Below are positions 33,527-42,581 of a stretch of 64,000 nucleotides of DNA, piece after piece (positions within the stretch are counted from its first letter, which is position 1; the number at the start of each line of letters is the position of its first letter). Made by a program: the position numbers and the translations under genes. The notes beneath the pieces are model-generated. The model was not told the DNA's origin and ran no database searches. It saw only the letters and a list, made by a program, of their open reading frames with translations. This DNA is from Devosia ginsengisoli (GTDB lineage Bacteria; Pseudomonadota; Alphaproteobacteria; Rhizobiales; Devosiaceae). Location: the NCBI RefSeq assembly GCF_007859655.1, contig NZ_CP042304.1:2666001-2730000 (forward strand), in the 5' to 3' direction.

Positions 33527-34592
33527 CGGACCATTGCAGTGGCTGGTTGGCACGCACCGAGGTTGTCACAACCCAGCCATCGACGAGATCCCACTGCTCC
33601 ACCGGAATGCCGCGGCGCGGAAAAGCAAAGCGTACCGTGTCATAGGAGATGACATCACCGGGGCGAAGATCGGCCTTAGCAACGAGGCATTGTCGCTGCG
33701 ACGTGCCGATGACGCCCTCGATTTTCGTCTCCGGATCGCGGTAAGGACTACCGAGCAGGTGCCAGGTCTCATAGACGGATCGCAGGATGCCTTCTAGTTT
33801 CTCGATGGGCGCAGAATGGGATATATCTTGATCCAGTTCGCTCGCATCGACATGTACGCCCTTTTCAAGCAGCACAGCCCCCAGCGCCATCGAGGCGTAA
33901 AGCGCCTCAAGCCCCATATGATGATCGGACAGCCCCACCGGAAGCTGGAAGGCGTCGCGATAGGTTTGCAGCAAACGCAGATTGTGCGCCTTGGGCAGTG
34001 CTGGATGACCATCCGGGCTGTGCTGGATGACGATGTCGCTGCAGCCGGCAGCCCGTGCGATGGCTACCGCCCGGTGCACCTCGCCCAGCGTCGACCGGCC
34101 GGTATCGATCAGCAGCGGCAGGCCTTGTGCTGCCGCGTAACGGATGAGGGGAATGTGCACGATATTGGAGGACGGAATCTTAATAGACGCGGCGCCATGC
34201 GCCACGGCAAAATCGACCGCGACGAAATCGTAGACCGAAACGATCAGCGGGACCCCAGCATCGGTGGCTAACTTGAACAGTCTCGCATAACCCTCCAGCG
34301 GAACGACCTTGCGCTCGATGAGCTCGCGGTAGTTCTCGACGCGCTTACGGCCATCCTTGGCCATATAGGTTTCCGTCGTATCGCCCGGCAGGCAGATTTC
34401 GGCATCGTTAAGAATTTCGGTTTTGAGGGCGAGCGGCTGTTCCGGCACGGCCTTGGCCGCCTCCAGAATGCGCGAGATCATTCCCGCAGCCAGATCGACG
34501 TCACCGTTGAAGTAACTACCTATCTCCGCGAGGAAGAGCGGCGGTTGACTGTCAGCGAGCTGAAATGGACCGATAGTGAAGGCACGGGTCAT
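33504..34592 (-). CDS. Divergent NeuB-like nonulosonate synthase with SAF domain
   Basis: 362 aa from MTRAFTIGPFQ. TIM-barrel NeuB pattern: FLAEIGSYFNGDVDLA, YDFVAVDFAVAHGAASIKIPSS, GLPLLIDTGRSTLGEV, VGLSDHHMG, then an SAF/antifreeze-like C-domain (RQCLVAKADLRPGDVISYDTVRFAFPRRGIPVEQW). Compared with the canonical NeuB in this window (48954-49982), the NHNG motif is YFNG and the EKHFTLD motif is EKGVHVD, so one expected metal-binding His is replaced. It probably condenses PEP with an unusual aldose, or has a changed activity. It is paired with the cytidylyltransferase at 36057. Confidence 0.8.
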   Translation of the reverse strand: MTRAFTIGPFQLADSQPPLFLAEIGSYFNGDVDLAAGMISRILEAAKAVPEQPLALKTEILNDAEICLPGDTTETYMAKDGRKRVENYRELIERKVVPLEGYARLFKLATDAGVPLIVSVYDFVAVDFAVAHGAASIKIPSSNIVHIPLIRYAAAQGLPLLIDTGRSTLGEVHRAVAIARAAGCSDIVIQHSPDGHPALPKAHNLRLLQTYRDAFQLPVGLSDHHMGLEALYASMALGAVLLEKGVHVDASELDQDISHSAPIEKLEGILRSVYETWHLLGSPYRDPETKIEGVIGTSQRQCLVAKADLRPGDVISYDTVRFAFPRRGIPVEQWDLVDGWVVTTSVRANQPLQWSDVQQRTV

Positions 34593-34606
34593 CGGGTCGT
34601 TCTTTC

Positions 34607-36010
34607 CTATAGGGAGGAGGTCTGCTGGCGCATCGATATAGCACGATAGCTCTCCGCCAGGGCCCGTGCCGTACATTCGCCGTCAAGTATTCCCCAGCGA
34701 TGCGCATCGCTGGCCTGCCGGGCCGCAATTTTCGCATATTCTTCAGGATCCGACAGGTGCCCAAGGAGTTGCTTGAGCGTTTCGAACGAGTTCGTATTCA
34801 GAAAACCGGGAGCCGAATCAAACTGGGTCAGTCCCAGCTTGTACGCATCGTAATTTGCCACAACCTTGCCGGCGGCGAGCGCCCAGTGGGTCGTTGTTGA
34901 GTAATACGGAATAATGACATCATGCCGGGCCAGCAGACGAACCACATGCTCGCTTGTCGGCTCTATTCCCAACTCGTCCAGAACCGACAATATGCCCGGG
35001 CCTGCCGCTGGATGGACCGACAGCGTCAGCTCAACCCCGGGCAACGCGTTGAGATAACCGAGCACCTCCCGCGTCATACCCTCATAGGTCGCAAACTCGC
35101 TCGTTTCGGGCATGCCCTCGTGATAGCTAGGGGGCCACGAGACCAACAGCTTCAGTCGGCCCGGCTGAATATGGCGCGCTTTCAGCAAGGCCTCCGAGGC
35201 TTGCTTGTCAGCCCGTAGCCCGTCGATCATATCGTCGCAATAGGGTGTTCCGGTCAGAACCAGCTTGTCTGCGGCAATCCCTTCGGCGGCATATTGGGCC
35301 CGCAGTTTCTCGCTCTGCGCACAAACCCGAACGCTGTTGCCTCCGTGGACGATCCATGCATTGCGCAGTTCGATCCCTGCAGCGGCGGAAGCGAGCGTGA
35401 ATTCCGGGCTGAACATAAGTGCCCCGGCCCGCTTGCCCGTTTTGATCCATTCCGGACACAGTAGACGGATCAAAGTGCCATTGGAGCCACTCGCAACCTT
35501 CAGGTCATCAGCGGCTGCCTTGCGATCAAGATCCTTCTCGAAATCCTCCCGGTCCGCACAACCATAGGGAATATCGATGACGGGGATACGCTGTAATCGT
35601 GCTGCGGCCAGCAATGCCATCGGGCCGGAAATGCCGTCCTCACTGACCAGTATGGCGTCGGGTTTCAGATGCCGAAGCAGACGACCGGCTGCCAGCACCG
35701 CCGCCTGCTGGATATCGAACAGAACCGAAGCGCGCCTCTTTGCGACGAGCTTGAGCAGCATGCGCCGTGGCGACAGTGATCTGGGCGGCATCCATTCTGT
35801 TCCGGCCGCTTCAATGACGGCCTCTTCCATGGCGCGGACTGCCAGGCCACGACTGCCGGCCTCTGCCTCAATAACCGAGAAAGTGGCATCGCGGCTGCCG
35901 GTATAGAGCAGGACCGCACGATTGCCATCCTGTTGGCTCCGCAGCGCAATGGTCGCATGAAGACGAAACGACCCGATATTGGAGAAAGCGAACAGGATAT
36001 TCGAAGCCAA
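34607..36010 (-). CDS. GT-B-like surface polysaccharide protein (paralog B)
   Basis: 467 aa if started at TTG 36010, which has GGAGGAG six bases upstream and gives a first strand ASNILFAFSNIGSFRLHATIAL. ATG codons at 36124 and 36094 would overlap the upstream cytidylyltransferase by up to 68 bp and read through its shadow. Middle: RLLRHLKPDAILVSEDGISGPMALLAAARLQRIPVIDIPYGCADREDF. C-terminal half: LKLLVSWPPSYHEGMPE, SVHPAAG, IPYYSTTTHWALAAGKVVANYDAYK, ending AHRWGILDGECTAR. It shares the C-terminal RWG-LDG signature and YD-containing loop with paralog A. Probable glycosyltransferase; unproven. Confidence 0.65.
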   Translation of the reverse strand: MASNILFAFSNIGSFRLHATIALRSQQDGNRAVLLYTGSRDATFSVIEAEAGSRGLAVRAMEEAVIEAAGTEWMPPRSLSPRRMLLKLVAKRRASVLFDIQQAAVLAAGRLLRHLKPDAILVSEDGISGPMALLAAARLQRIPVIDIPYGCADREDFEKDLDRKAAADDLKVASGSNGTLIRLLCPEWIKTGKRAGALMFSPEFTLASAAAGIELRNAWIVHGGNSVRVCAQSEKLRAQYAAEGIAADKLVLTGTPYCDDMIDGLRADKQASEALLKARHIQPGRLKLLVSWPPSYHEGMPETSEFATYEGMTREVLGYLNALPGVELTLSVHPAAGPGILSVLDELGIEPTSEHVVRLLARHDVIIPYYSTTTHWALAAGKVVANYDAYKLGLTQFDSAPGFLNTNSFETLKQLLGHLSDPEEYAKIAARQASDAHRWGILDGECTARALAESYRAISMRQQTSSL

Positions 36011-36056
36011 GAGCAACTCCTCCACTACTGACCGATCCAACAGCTCTGACCGCGTG

Positions 36057-36785
36057 TCAGCCCCCTGCCCTGCTCCGGGCCTGGAATACCGCATCAGCAA
36101 GGCCGAGATCGAATTCATCATCAATATCGATACTGTCGCGGCGCTCCATGGCGTAGCCTAGGCAGGGTCGAGCGTAGAACCGGCCATTGCTGAGAAAGTC
36201 ATCCACGCCAACAACATAGATTGCGCCATTCTGCCGGAAAACCTCAGGAAGATCCTGGCGCCTGGCCTCCATGTCATGATCATTGGTGAAGGGCTCTAGC
36301 AGCCCATCTCTTATCGTTACTGCCTTGCCTGGATGATGATCGACCGGGCAGACGCTCACCACGGTACGCGGCTTTTTATCGAGGAAGAGCGCAACGCAAT
36401 TGTCGATATCAGACGGTCGGCGCAGGGGTGAGGTCGGTTGCAGCAGCACCGCAACCTCAGGATTACTGCCGGAAGCCCTGATGACTTCGAGCACATGGCG
36501 CACGACGGCGTCGTTCTGCGCCGTATCGCTGGCCAGTTCGGCTGGGCGGCGAATGACGATCGCCCCGCAAGCCTCCCCCACAGCGGCGATCTCGTCGTCT
36601 TCCGTCGAAAGATAGGTCGCTGAAACACTGCTAGCCCGGCGGCCTGCGAGAAGCGAGTGCGCCACCAGCGGCTGTCCCCCGATCACACGCAGGTTCTTGC
36701 GCGGCAGCCCCTTGGAGCCGCCGCGTGCCGGAATAATGGCAACCACCCCTTTGGCCGCTGGCTTTCCCATCATACCGCGCAGCAT
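36057..36785 (-). CDS. neuA: CMP-sugar cytidylyltransferase (NeuA-like, copy 1)
   Basis: 242 aa. The nucleotide-binding signature VVAIIPARGGSKGLPRKNLRVIGGQPLVAHSL opens the protein, with LLQPTSPLRRPSDIDNC and FRQNGAIYVVGVDDFL later, as in CMP-NeuAc and CMP-legionaminate synthetases. It activates a nonulosonic acid with CTP. It lies 4 bp after the ABC transporter stop and upstream of paralog B and the divergent NeuB, suggesting that this pair handles its own sugar, separate from the NeuB/NeuA set further upstream. Confidence 0.9.
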   Translation of the reverse strand: MLRGMMGKPAAKGVVAIIPARGGSKGLPRKNLRVIGGQPLVAHSLLAGRRASSVSATYLSTEDDEIAAVGEACGAIVIRRPAELASDTAQNDAVVRHVLEVIRASGSNPEVAVLLQPTSPLRRPSDIDNCVALFLDKKPRTVVSVCPVDHHPGKAVTIRDGLLEPFTNDHDMEARRQDLPEVFRQNGAIYVVGVDDFLSNGRFYARPCLGYAMERRDSIDIDDEFDLGLADAVFQARSRAGG

Positions 36786-36788
36786 CTG

Positions 36789-38645
36789 TTAGGGAGCATC
36801 GCCCTGCTCCTTGAGTTTCAGCTGTGTCAGCTCGACAAGTCGGCGGAAGGGTGCGCAACGCTCATGCAGTTCATCAAAGGGCGCGGAATCCAGCACCTTT
36901 CCATCGTCCAGCATGATGATGCGATCGCAATCGCGCAGCGTGGTCAGCCGATGCGCGATGATAATGAGTGTCCGCCCACGCCGTAGCCGCATTAGTTCAT
37001 CACTGAACGCCCGCTCAACTGCATTGTCCAGCGCCGAGGTAGCTTCATCGAAAACCAGCACGTCGGGATCCTGGTACAGCACGCGGGCAATACCTATGCG
37101 CTGACGCTGACCACCCGAGAGCCGCGAACCCTGCTCGCCCAGGAAATGGTTCAGTCGGTCAGGTTGACTCTCGACAAAATCGCGCAACTGGACAACCTCC
37201 AGCGCGTCCCACATGCGCGCCTCGTCCCTGGTTTCATGGGTCTCGCCAAAAGCGATATTGGCTGCAATCGTGTCTTCGATGAGAAACACCCCCTGCGGCA
37301 CAAAACCAAGATGGCGCTGCCAGGCACGAATGCTGGACTGCGTATCAAGCGGATGATCATCGATGAGAATCTGCCCCATCTGGGGCGGCACCAAGCCCAT
37401 GAGCAGAGCCGCGAGCGTGCTTTTCCCCGCGCCGGACGTGCCCGTAATGCCGATAACCTCACCCTTTTCTATGGATAATGACATGCCGCGCACTGCCGGC
37501 TTGCTACCGCCGGGATAGGTGTATTCGACATTTTCAATCGCGATGTCACGATTGAAGCTGAGCGCTTCTGGCTCGACATCGGGCTGGAAGACTTGCTGCT
37601 CGAGTAGGGAGAATTCCTTGCCAAGGATATCCACCGAGTTACGGCTGCGATTGATGAGCTGCAACGAGGACATGAGCCGGTTGATTACCGGCGTGAGGCG
37701 GAACAGGGTAGCCGCCAGCAGCCCGAGAATGGCCACGCCGGTATTCTGATGGGCGCTGAAGAACAGAATATAGCTGATGATGCACAAAATGGCGACGATG
37801 ATCGCCCCTTCAACGACCAGCGGCGGGATAATGGCAAGAAAGTTGAAGCGGGCCTGCCGCGAGAAGCTGAAGCGCTCGATTTCCACAAACGCGTCGAGAA
37901 AGAAATTCTCTTTGGCGCGGAGCTTGGTTTCCTTGATCATGCCGATGGCCTGTAGCAGGACCGACTGACGCCGCTGATAGATCTCGTTCTCCTGCCGCCC
38001 AATGCGCTCGAACGCCCCGCGCATGATCGAATAGAGACCGTAGGCGGCGGCCCCAATAATGACTAGGCTGACAAGTGTTTCGGGTGGCAGAACGAAGGTG
38101 AGCACGACGACCAGCCCCACCATCAGTAGGCCATTGGCGAAGACAGCCAGCAGACCCGCGACAAACTGATCATATACCGCCGCCGACAGCGAGACGTTGC
38201 GGATGATCTCCGATGTGCTCTTGGCCAAGTGGACGCTGTAGTCGGAGAAGAGATAGAGCCGCATCATGCGCCGGCTGAGGTCGGTCTTCCAGCGGGCCAG
38301 CGTCCGCATCTGCAGCCAATTGAAGAACAGCATGTAGGCATTTTTGCTGACCATGATCACGCCGATCAGGCCGATCAGCAGCAGGGACAGCGTCCGACCC
38401 CGGCCCACTCCCAGCGCGTCGATAAAAGTCCCTAGCATAGGAACACGGTCGATATTGGCCGGATCGACCACTATCAGCAGCAGCGGAAACACCAGGCCAA
38501 GACCCATCATTTCCAAGCTGGCAGCCACCAAGCTCAGCAGGAAAAAGCCGGCAAGCGGCAGACGGCGATCGGCGATTTCTCGCCGAATGAACGCTCCGCC
38601 TTCCGGCGACAGGTCGGAGCCCAGGATCCGCTTTAGGAGACCCAT
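36789..38645 (-). CDS. ABC transporter/flippase, fused TMD-NBD (PglK/MsbA-like)
   Basis: 618 aa. Six membrane helices in residues ~25-330 (LAGFFLLSLVAASLEMMGLGLVFPLLLIV at the first, typical for PglK-like flippases), then an ATPase domain with Walker A GTSGAGKST, Q-loop FVPQGVFLIED, signature LSGGQRQRIGIAR, Walker B DVLVFDEATSALD and His-loop IAHRLTT. It likely flips a lipid-linked oligosaccharide across the inner membrane. A Wzx-type flippase is also encoded at 58719, so the locus has two export candidates. Confidence 0.92.
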   Translation of the reverse strand: MGLLKRILGSDLSPEGGAFIRREIADRRLPLAGFFLLSLVAASLEMMGLGLVFPLLLIVVDPANIDRVPMLGTFIDALGVGRGRTLSLLLIGLIGVIMVSKNAYMLFFNWLQMRTLARWKTDLSRRMMRLYLFSDYSVHLAKSTSEIIRNVSLSAAVYDQFVAGLLAVFANGLLMVGLVVVLTFVLPPETLVSLVIIGAAAYGLYSIMRGAFERIGRQENEIYQRRQSVLLQAIGMIKETKLRAKENFFLDAFVEIERFSFSRQARFNFLAIIPPLVVEGAIIVAILCIISYILFFSAHQNTGVAILGLLAATLFRLTPVINRLMSSLQLINRSRNSVDILGKEFSLLEQQVFQPDVEPEALSFNRDIAIENVEYTYPGGSKPAVRGMSLSIEKGEVIGITGTSGAGKSTLAALLMGLVPPQMGQILIDDHPLDTQSSIRAWQRHLGFVPQGVFLIEDTIAANIAFGETHETRDEARMWDALEVVQLRDFVESQPDRLNHFLGEQGSRLSGGQRQRIGIARVLYQDPDVLVFDEATSALDNAVERAFSDELMRLRRGRTLIIIAHRLTTLRDCDRIIMLDDGKVLDSAPFDELHERCAPFRRLVELTQLKLKEQGDAP

Positions 38646-38672
38646 GGAATATCCCGGGTCGTGAAGGATACG

Positions 38673-39992
38673 TCAGACCGCATCAGCAAACACGGTCTTG
38701 CGCAGTTTCCAGGTGCCGTCATCGAACTTCCAGATATGCGGCGAGCGGAACTGGTCGGTCAGGCGCTCGAAATAGGCCCGGTCTACGATCGGCTGCTCGA
38801 ACATTTTAGACGCCACCGGAAAGTGCTCGGGCGACAGCGAAATATAGCCAAGGTTTTCCTTCTCGAAGCGCTCGGAATATTCTCCATCGAACTTGCGAAC
38901 GAGACGCAGTGCTTCCTCGCGGTCGATTTCCTCGTTGCGGATTTCCTGTGAGGAGTCATAGCTGGCCCGGCCGATGCCGAACTTGATGAAAGTCGTATAG
39001 TAATGCAGGTCGTCGATCTTGTCGTCGATCGAGCTGTACTTGCTGTAGGTGCCTGCCGTCCGCTCCGGAGCAGCCTGGAACCCGCCGTGTTCGACGGAAT
39101 AGTAGTAGCATTCCTGCGGATGCCAAGGCATGTAGTAGCCTAGGTACTGCACGTTCAGCTTGGCATCTGCCAGCAATTGCGGATCGGTTGGCATATAAGG
39201 CGCCAGATCATGGTTGGTCAGCCCGAAATTGCCCTTTAGAGCGGCAATCGACGTACCGGCCAGGAATATCTGCGACTGGTCAGGGCTGGTGAAATATTTC
39301 CAGTCCTTTGTCGCCTTGTTGTCCGCTCCAGCAGCATTGCCATATTCGGTAGGGTTCTCACCATAGAAGACCAGCGGAATCTTTAACTCTGCGGCAATGC
39401 GCGGCGGAAAATACATCTGCCCCATGATGAAAGGCTGGAAGGGATGGAACATCTGCTCCAGCGCCAGGCGCGTGAGCAGGCGATGGACGCGACCATTGGG
39501 CGTGAAAAGGTAATTGTCGAAACCAGCATGCATCCAGGCCTGAAAGTTCTTCCAACCCCAATCGGTATAAATATGGGGAGCCCAGGTCACGGTCAGCGGG
39601 TTCATGCCGTATTCGTGCTTCAGCTTGTGCGCGGCATAGAAACTATCCTTGCCGCCCGAGCCTGGCACGATGCAGTCATAGGCACCGTCATGCCGGCGAT
39701 ACTGGTCGCATAGCGCGCGCAATTCCCGGTCGCGCTCCGCCCAGTCGATCGCCTTTTTCTTTTCGGCCACGCGACAGGCTGAGCAGATGCCCTCCTCATC
39801 GAAATGCACGGTAGGCTTGTTGGTCGCGCGCGTATGTTTGTATTCGAGATCCGAATTCGGCTTCTGATTACTGTAGGTGCAGCGCCGGCAGAACACAACC
39901 TCTTCAGGCAGGCCATAAAACCGCTCAGGATTCTTTGCGTCCGGTGCATAGCGCGACAGATCAACGGCCTGCGGATAGGGAATCTTGTCCAT
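38673..39992 (-). CDS. N-acetyl sugar amidotransferase (WbpG/PseA family)
   Basis: 439 aa. Two Cys pairs near the N-terminus (Cys35/Cys38 in CRRC, Cys70/Cys73 in CSAC) look like a zinc site. The PP-loop SGGKDS at 112-117 binds ATP. FGLTNHDLAPYMP and YYMPWHPQECYYYSVEHGGF are typical of the family. The enzyme converts an N-acetyl group on a sugar to an acetamidino group using ammonia from HisH/HisF paralogs, which are encoded at 44286-45685. So this is the synthetase part of a three-protein acetamidino-sugar system, as in Pseudomonas O-antigens and some nonulosonic acids. Confidence 0.92.
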   Translation of the reverse strand: MDKIPYPQAVDLSRYAPDAKNPERFYGLPEEVVFCRRCTYSNQKPNSDLEYKHTRATNKPTVHFDEEGICSACRVAEKKKAIDWAERDRELRALCDQYRRHDGAYDCIVPGSGGKDSFYAAHKLKHEYGMNPLTVTWAPHIYTDWGWKNFQAWMHAGFDNYLFTPNGRVHRLLTRLALEQMFHPFQPFIMGQMYFPPRIAAELKIPLVFYGENPTEYGNAAGADNKATKDWKYFTSPDQSQIFLAGTSIAALKGNFGLTNHDLAPYMPTDPQLLADAKLNVQYLGYYMPWHPQECYYYSVEHGGFQAAPERTAGTYSKYSSIDDKIDDLHYYTTFIKFGIGRASYDSSQEIRNEEIDREEALRLVRKFDGEYSERFEKENLGYISLSPEHFPVASKMFEQPIVDRAYFERLTDQFRSPHIWKFDDGTWKLRKTVFADAV

Positions 39993-40043
39993 GTAAAGAA
40001 TCCTGGAGGATAAAGTTGGAAGGATTGGCGCGCGCGGGCAGTC

Positions 40044-40859
40044 TTACCACGCGCTGAGGCCGCCATCGACGATTAGATTCTGTCCGGTCACATAGCTGGA
40101 GGCATCCGAGGCCAGATAGATCAGCGCGCCGTGCAATTCGCTATCGGCCCCCATGCGCCCTAAGGGAACCCGATTGGCATAGCGGGTGCGGAACACGTCG
40201 TTCTGGCCGCTCTCGATACCACCCGGCGTCAGCACATTGACCCGGATACCGGCCTCGGCCCAATAAGTCGCCAGATAGCGTGCCAGCCCAATCACAGCTG
40301 CTTTTGAGGCACTGTAGACGGCAGGTGTGTTGATCGCCCGGCCCATATAATTTGAGCCTTCATAGATACGTTGATCAGGGGCGACGACGCCATAGATCGA
40401 CGCCGTCTTGATCATGCTACCGCCGCGTCCCTGCGCCAGCATCTGCCGGCCTACAGCCTGTGCGACAAGAAACATGCCATCGATATTGACGCCCATGATC
40501 TCGCGCCAGATGCTCGGGTCGAAGGTCTCGAAGGGCTCGAAAAAGGCATTGAGGTCGCCCGACTTGGTCGCCGCATTGTTATGCAGGATGTCAATGCCGC
40601 CCAATTGTCCAACGATTGTGTCGACAGCGGCCGCTACGCTTGCGCTATCGGCCACGTCGCATTCCACCGGCAATATCGTGGCGCCGGGCACGGCATCACG
40701 AATCTGCCTAGCGGCATTGTCCGCTGCATCGCGGCTGAGATCCACCAGCGCCACGGCGGCCCCGTGCTCCGCGAGAACCTGACAGAAACCGTGCCCGAGA
40801 ATTCCGGCACCTCCAGTCACCATCGCGATTTTGCCGGAGAGATTGAATAGATCAGGCAT
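40044..40859 (-). CDS. Short-chain dehydrogenase/reductase (SDR, PtmA-like position)
   Basis: 271 aa from MPDLFNLSGKIAMVTGGAGILGHGF. Cofactor motif TGGAGILG, NNAAT, catalytic Ser in KTASIYG and YSASK for Tyr-Lys, C-terminal DGGLSAW. An insert around YEGSNYMGRAINTPAVY precedes the Tyr. It is related to the SDR at 41760-42581, with similar ASIYG/ASMYG and Asp-Gly-Gly ends. SDRs of this type occur in nonulosonate loci (PtmA in Campylobacter). Its stop lies downstream of an oxidoreductase gene with which it overlaps by 8 bp. Confidence 0.88.
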   Translation of the reverse strand: MPDLFNLSGKIAMVTGGAGILGHGFCQVLAEHGAAVALVDLSRDAADNAARQIRDAVPGATILPVECDVADSASVAAAVDTIVGQLGGIDILHNNAATKSGDLNAFFEPFETFDPSIWREIMGVNIDGMFLVAQAVGRQMLAQGRGGSMIKTASIYGVVAPDQRIYEGSNYMGRAINTPAVYSASKAAVIGLARYLATYWAEAGIRVNVLTPGGIESGQNDVFRTRYANRVPLGRMGADSELHGALIYLASDASSYVTGQNLIVDGGLSAW

Positions 40860-41760
40860 CGGACACATCTCTGGTCTGGCCCGGCTCCATGGCAAGGGCT
40901 AGCCGGATGAGGTCCATGGTTTCGACTAGGCGCGCTGGCGCTATGGGCGGGCGGCGGGTGCGAACCATTTCGACAAATGCGCCCATAGTTCGGCGAAAGG
41001 CGGAGAAATTATCGTGCAGATCGACATGCACGTGCCCGCCCTTGCCAAAAACACTCAGGTGAAACGTTTTTGCGACGGAACCAAGGCAGTTGAGATTGAC
41101 GGTGACGCCGCTGTCGAGCAGCAGAGCAAATGCCTGATGACCCGCAGCAAGGCGGGTGATTTGCCTCGGCTTGCCCAAGCCGAACGTATCGATGGCATCC
41201 AGCATGTGGATGCCATATTTATCGAGACCATTGAGCACCGTAGCTGAGATCAGGCTGATCGGGCCTAGATCAGGCAGCTTTTCGACAATGGCGTCAAGCT
41301 CCTGCGCGAACCGCAGACCTGATGTCGACATCAGCATGCCTTGCTCGACATACGGCCGGAGCGCCACGAGTTCGCCGGGATCGAGCGTCAGCGGCTTGTC
41401 GATAAAGACCGGAATGCCCGCCTGCAGGAAAGGCGTGGCAAGAGCGGCATGGGTCTCCCAGTCGTCACGTGCGATGATCAGCGCATCGATATCGCCAAGC
41501 ATGTCTTCCGGGCGGTCTACCGCATTGGCAATGCTGCATGCGGCGCAAAGCTTCTGCGTCAGGTCCGGAAACTGCGTCCAGGCATGTGTGACACGGGCAT
41601 CGCCGAATCCGAAATTTTCGGCCGGCTGCTTGTCGAGATAGGCCAGGATGACGGGCCAGTCGGCAGCCTCGAAGCCCTTCCGCTCATAGCCATTGATAAT
41701 GGCCGAGAAGGAGAAGGGGTGGCCATTGCCCTCACTGAAGCCGATGATCCCCAGGCGCAT
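40852..41760 (-). CDS. Gfo/Idh/MocA-like oxidoreductase, atypical
   Basis: 302 aa. Starts MRLGIIGFSEGNGHPFSFSAIINGY, with GFSEGNG instead of the usual GxGxxG spacing. It has the DKP motif (VFIDKPLTLDPGELVAL) and a GLRFAQELDAI stretch, and the C-domain has LISATVLNGLDKYGIHMLDAIDTFG. The substrate is unknown. Its ATG shares a base with the stop of the 41760-42581 SDR gene (TAATG), so both belong to one translational unit in the nonulosonate block. Confidence 0.8.
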   Translation of the reverse strand: MRLGIIGFSEGNGHPFSFSAIINGYERKGFEAADWPVILAYLDKQPAENFGFGDARVTHAWTQFPDLTQKLCAACSIANAVDRPEDMLGDIDALIIARDDWETHAALATPFLQAGIPVFIDKPLTLDPGELVALRPYVEQGMLMSTSGLRFAQELDAIVEKLPDLGPISLISATVLNGLDKYGIHMLDAIDTFGLGKPRQITRLAAGHQAFALLLDSGVTVNLNCLGSVAKTFHLSVFGKGGHVHVDLHDNFSAFRRTMGAFVEMVRTRRPPIAPARLVETMDLIRLALAMEPGQTRDVSDA

Positions 41761-42581
41761 TACCAGACCGCCCAGCCACCGTCGACGCAGATATTCTGTC
41801 CGGTGATGTAAGAGCCCGCATCCGTGCAGAGCAGCGCCGCCGCGCCCTTCAGGTCAGGCGGGCTGCCAATGCGATTGAGCGGATTCTTGGCTTCCAGGCG
41901 CGCGATGAAGTCGGGATTCGCCTGCTGCGTGCTTTCAAACGGGAAAGGTCCGGGACTGATGCAGTTGGCGCGGATGCCCTGCGGCGCCAGGAAGCTGGCG
42001 AGATATTTCGTCAACTGGATCACGCCGGCCTTGGCCGCGCCATAGCTCGGCGGATTGGCAAATCGGTCGCTGTCATAGAGGCGGTAATCTGGTGCCACGT
42101 GACCATACATGGAAGCGATGGAAAGGATGGTACCACGACGCGTGGCCAACAGGGGGGTGGCCGCCTTGATGGTGCGGAACACGCCATTGAGGCACACTTC
42201 GATATCGAGGTTCCAATCCTCGTCCGAGATGGACTCGAACGTATTCTTGCGACCCGACCAACCGGAATTGACCAGAACATCGAGTTCCCCGCCGGTCAGC
42301 GCGGCCGTATCTGCCAGTACGCTGCGGATCGAGGCACTGTCGGTAATGTCGATCGCCAGTGCCTCATGCTTGCCTGGATGGATCGATCCCAAGGTCTCGA
42401 CGAATGTGCGGCATTTTTCGACATCGCGGCTGGCCACGATGATGCGGGCGCCGAGTTCAGCGAGAGCATAGGAGATTTCGCCCCCTAGCAGCCCAGCCCC
42501 GCCAATGATGAGAGCGACACGCCCCTCCATTGACATAAGCTGGGAAAGGCTAGGCGCCTGTGCGGGATCTGAGTATGGCAT
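41760..42581 (-). CDS. Short-chain dehydrogenase/reductase (SDR)
   Basis: 273 aa. Cofactor motif IIGGAGLLGGEISYALAELGARIIVASRD, LVNSGWSGR in place of the usual NNAG, catalytic Ser in SIASMYGHV, YGAAK with Tyr and Lys, and the end ICVDGGWAVW. A start at codon 16 (MSMEGRV) would avoid a 32-bp overlap with the upstream cytidylyltransferase gene. It is a paralog of the SDR at 40044. Two SDRs flanking a Gfo/Idh/MocA enzyme suggest keto-sugar reduction or epimerisation steps specific to this glycan. Confidence 0.88.
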   Translation of the reverse strand: MPYSDPAQAPSLSQLMSMEGRVALIIGGAGLLGGEISYALAELGARIIVASRDVEKCRTFVETLGSIHPGKHEALAIDITDSASIRSVLADTAALTGGELDVLVNSGWSGRKNTFESISDEDWNLDIEVCLNGVFRTIKAATPLLATRRGTILSIASMYGHVAPDYRLYDSDRFANPPSYGAAKAGVIQLTKYLASFLAPQGIRANCISPGPFPFESTQQANPDFIARLEAKNPLNRIGSPPDLKGAAALLCTDAGSYITGQNICVDGGWAVW

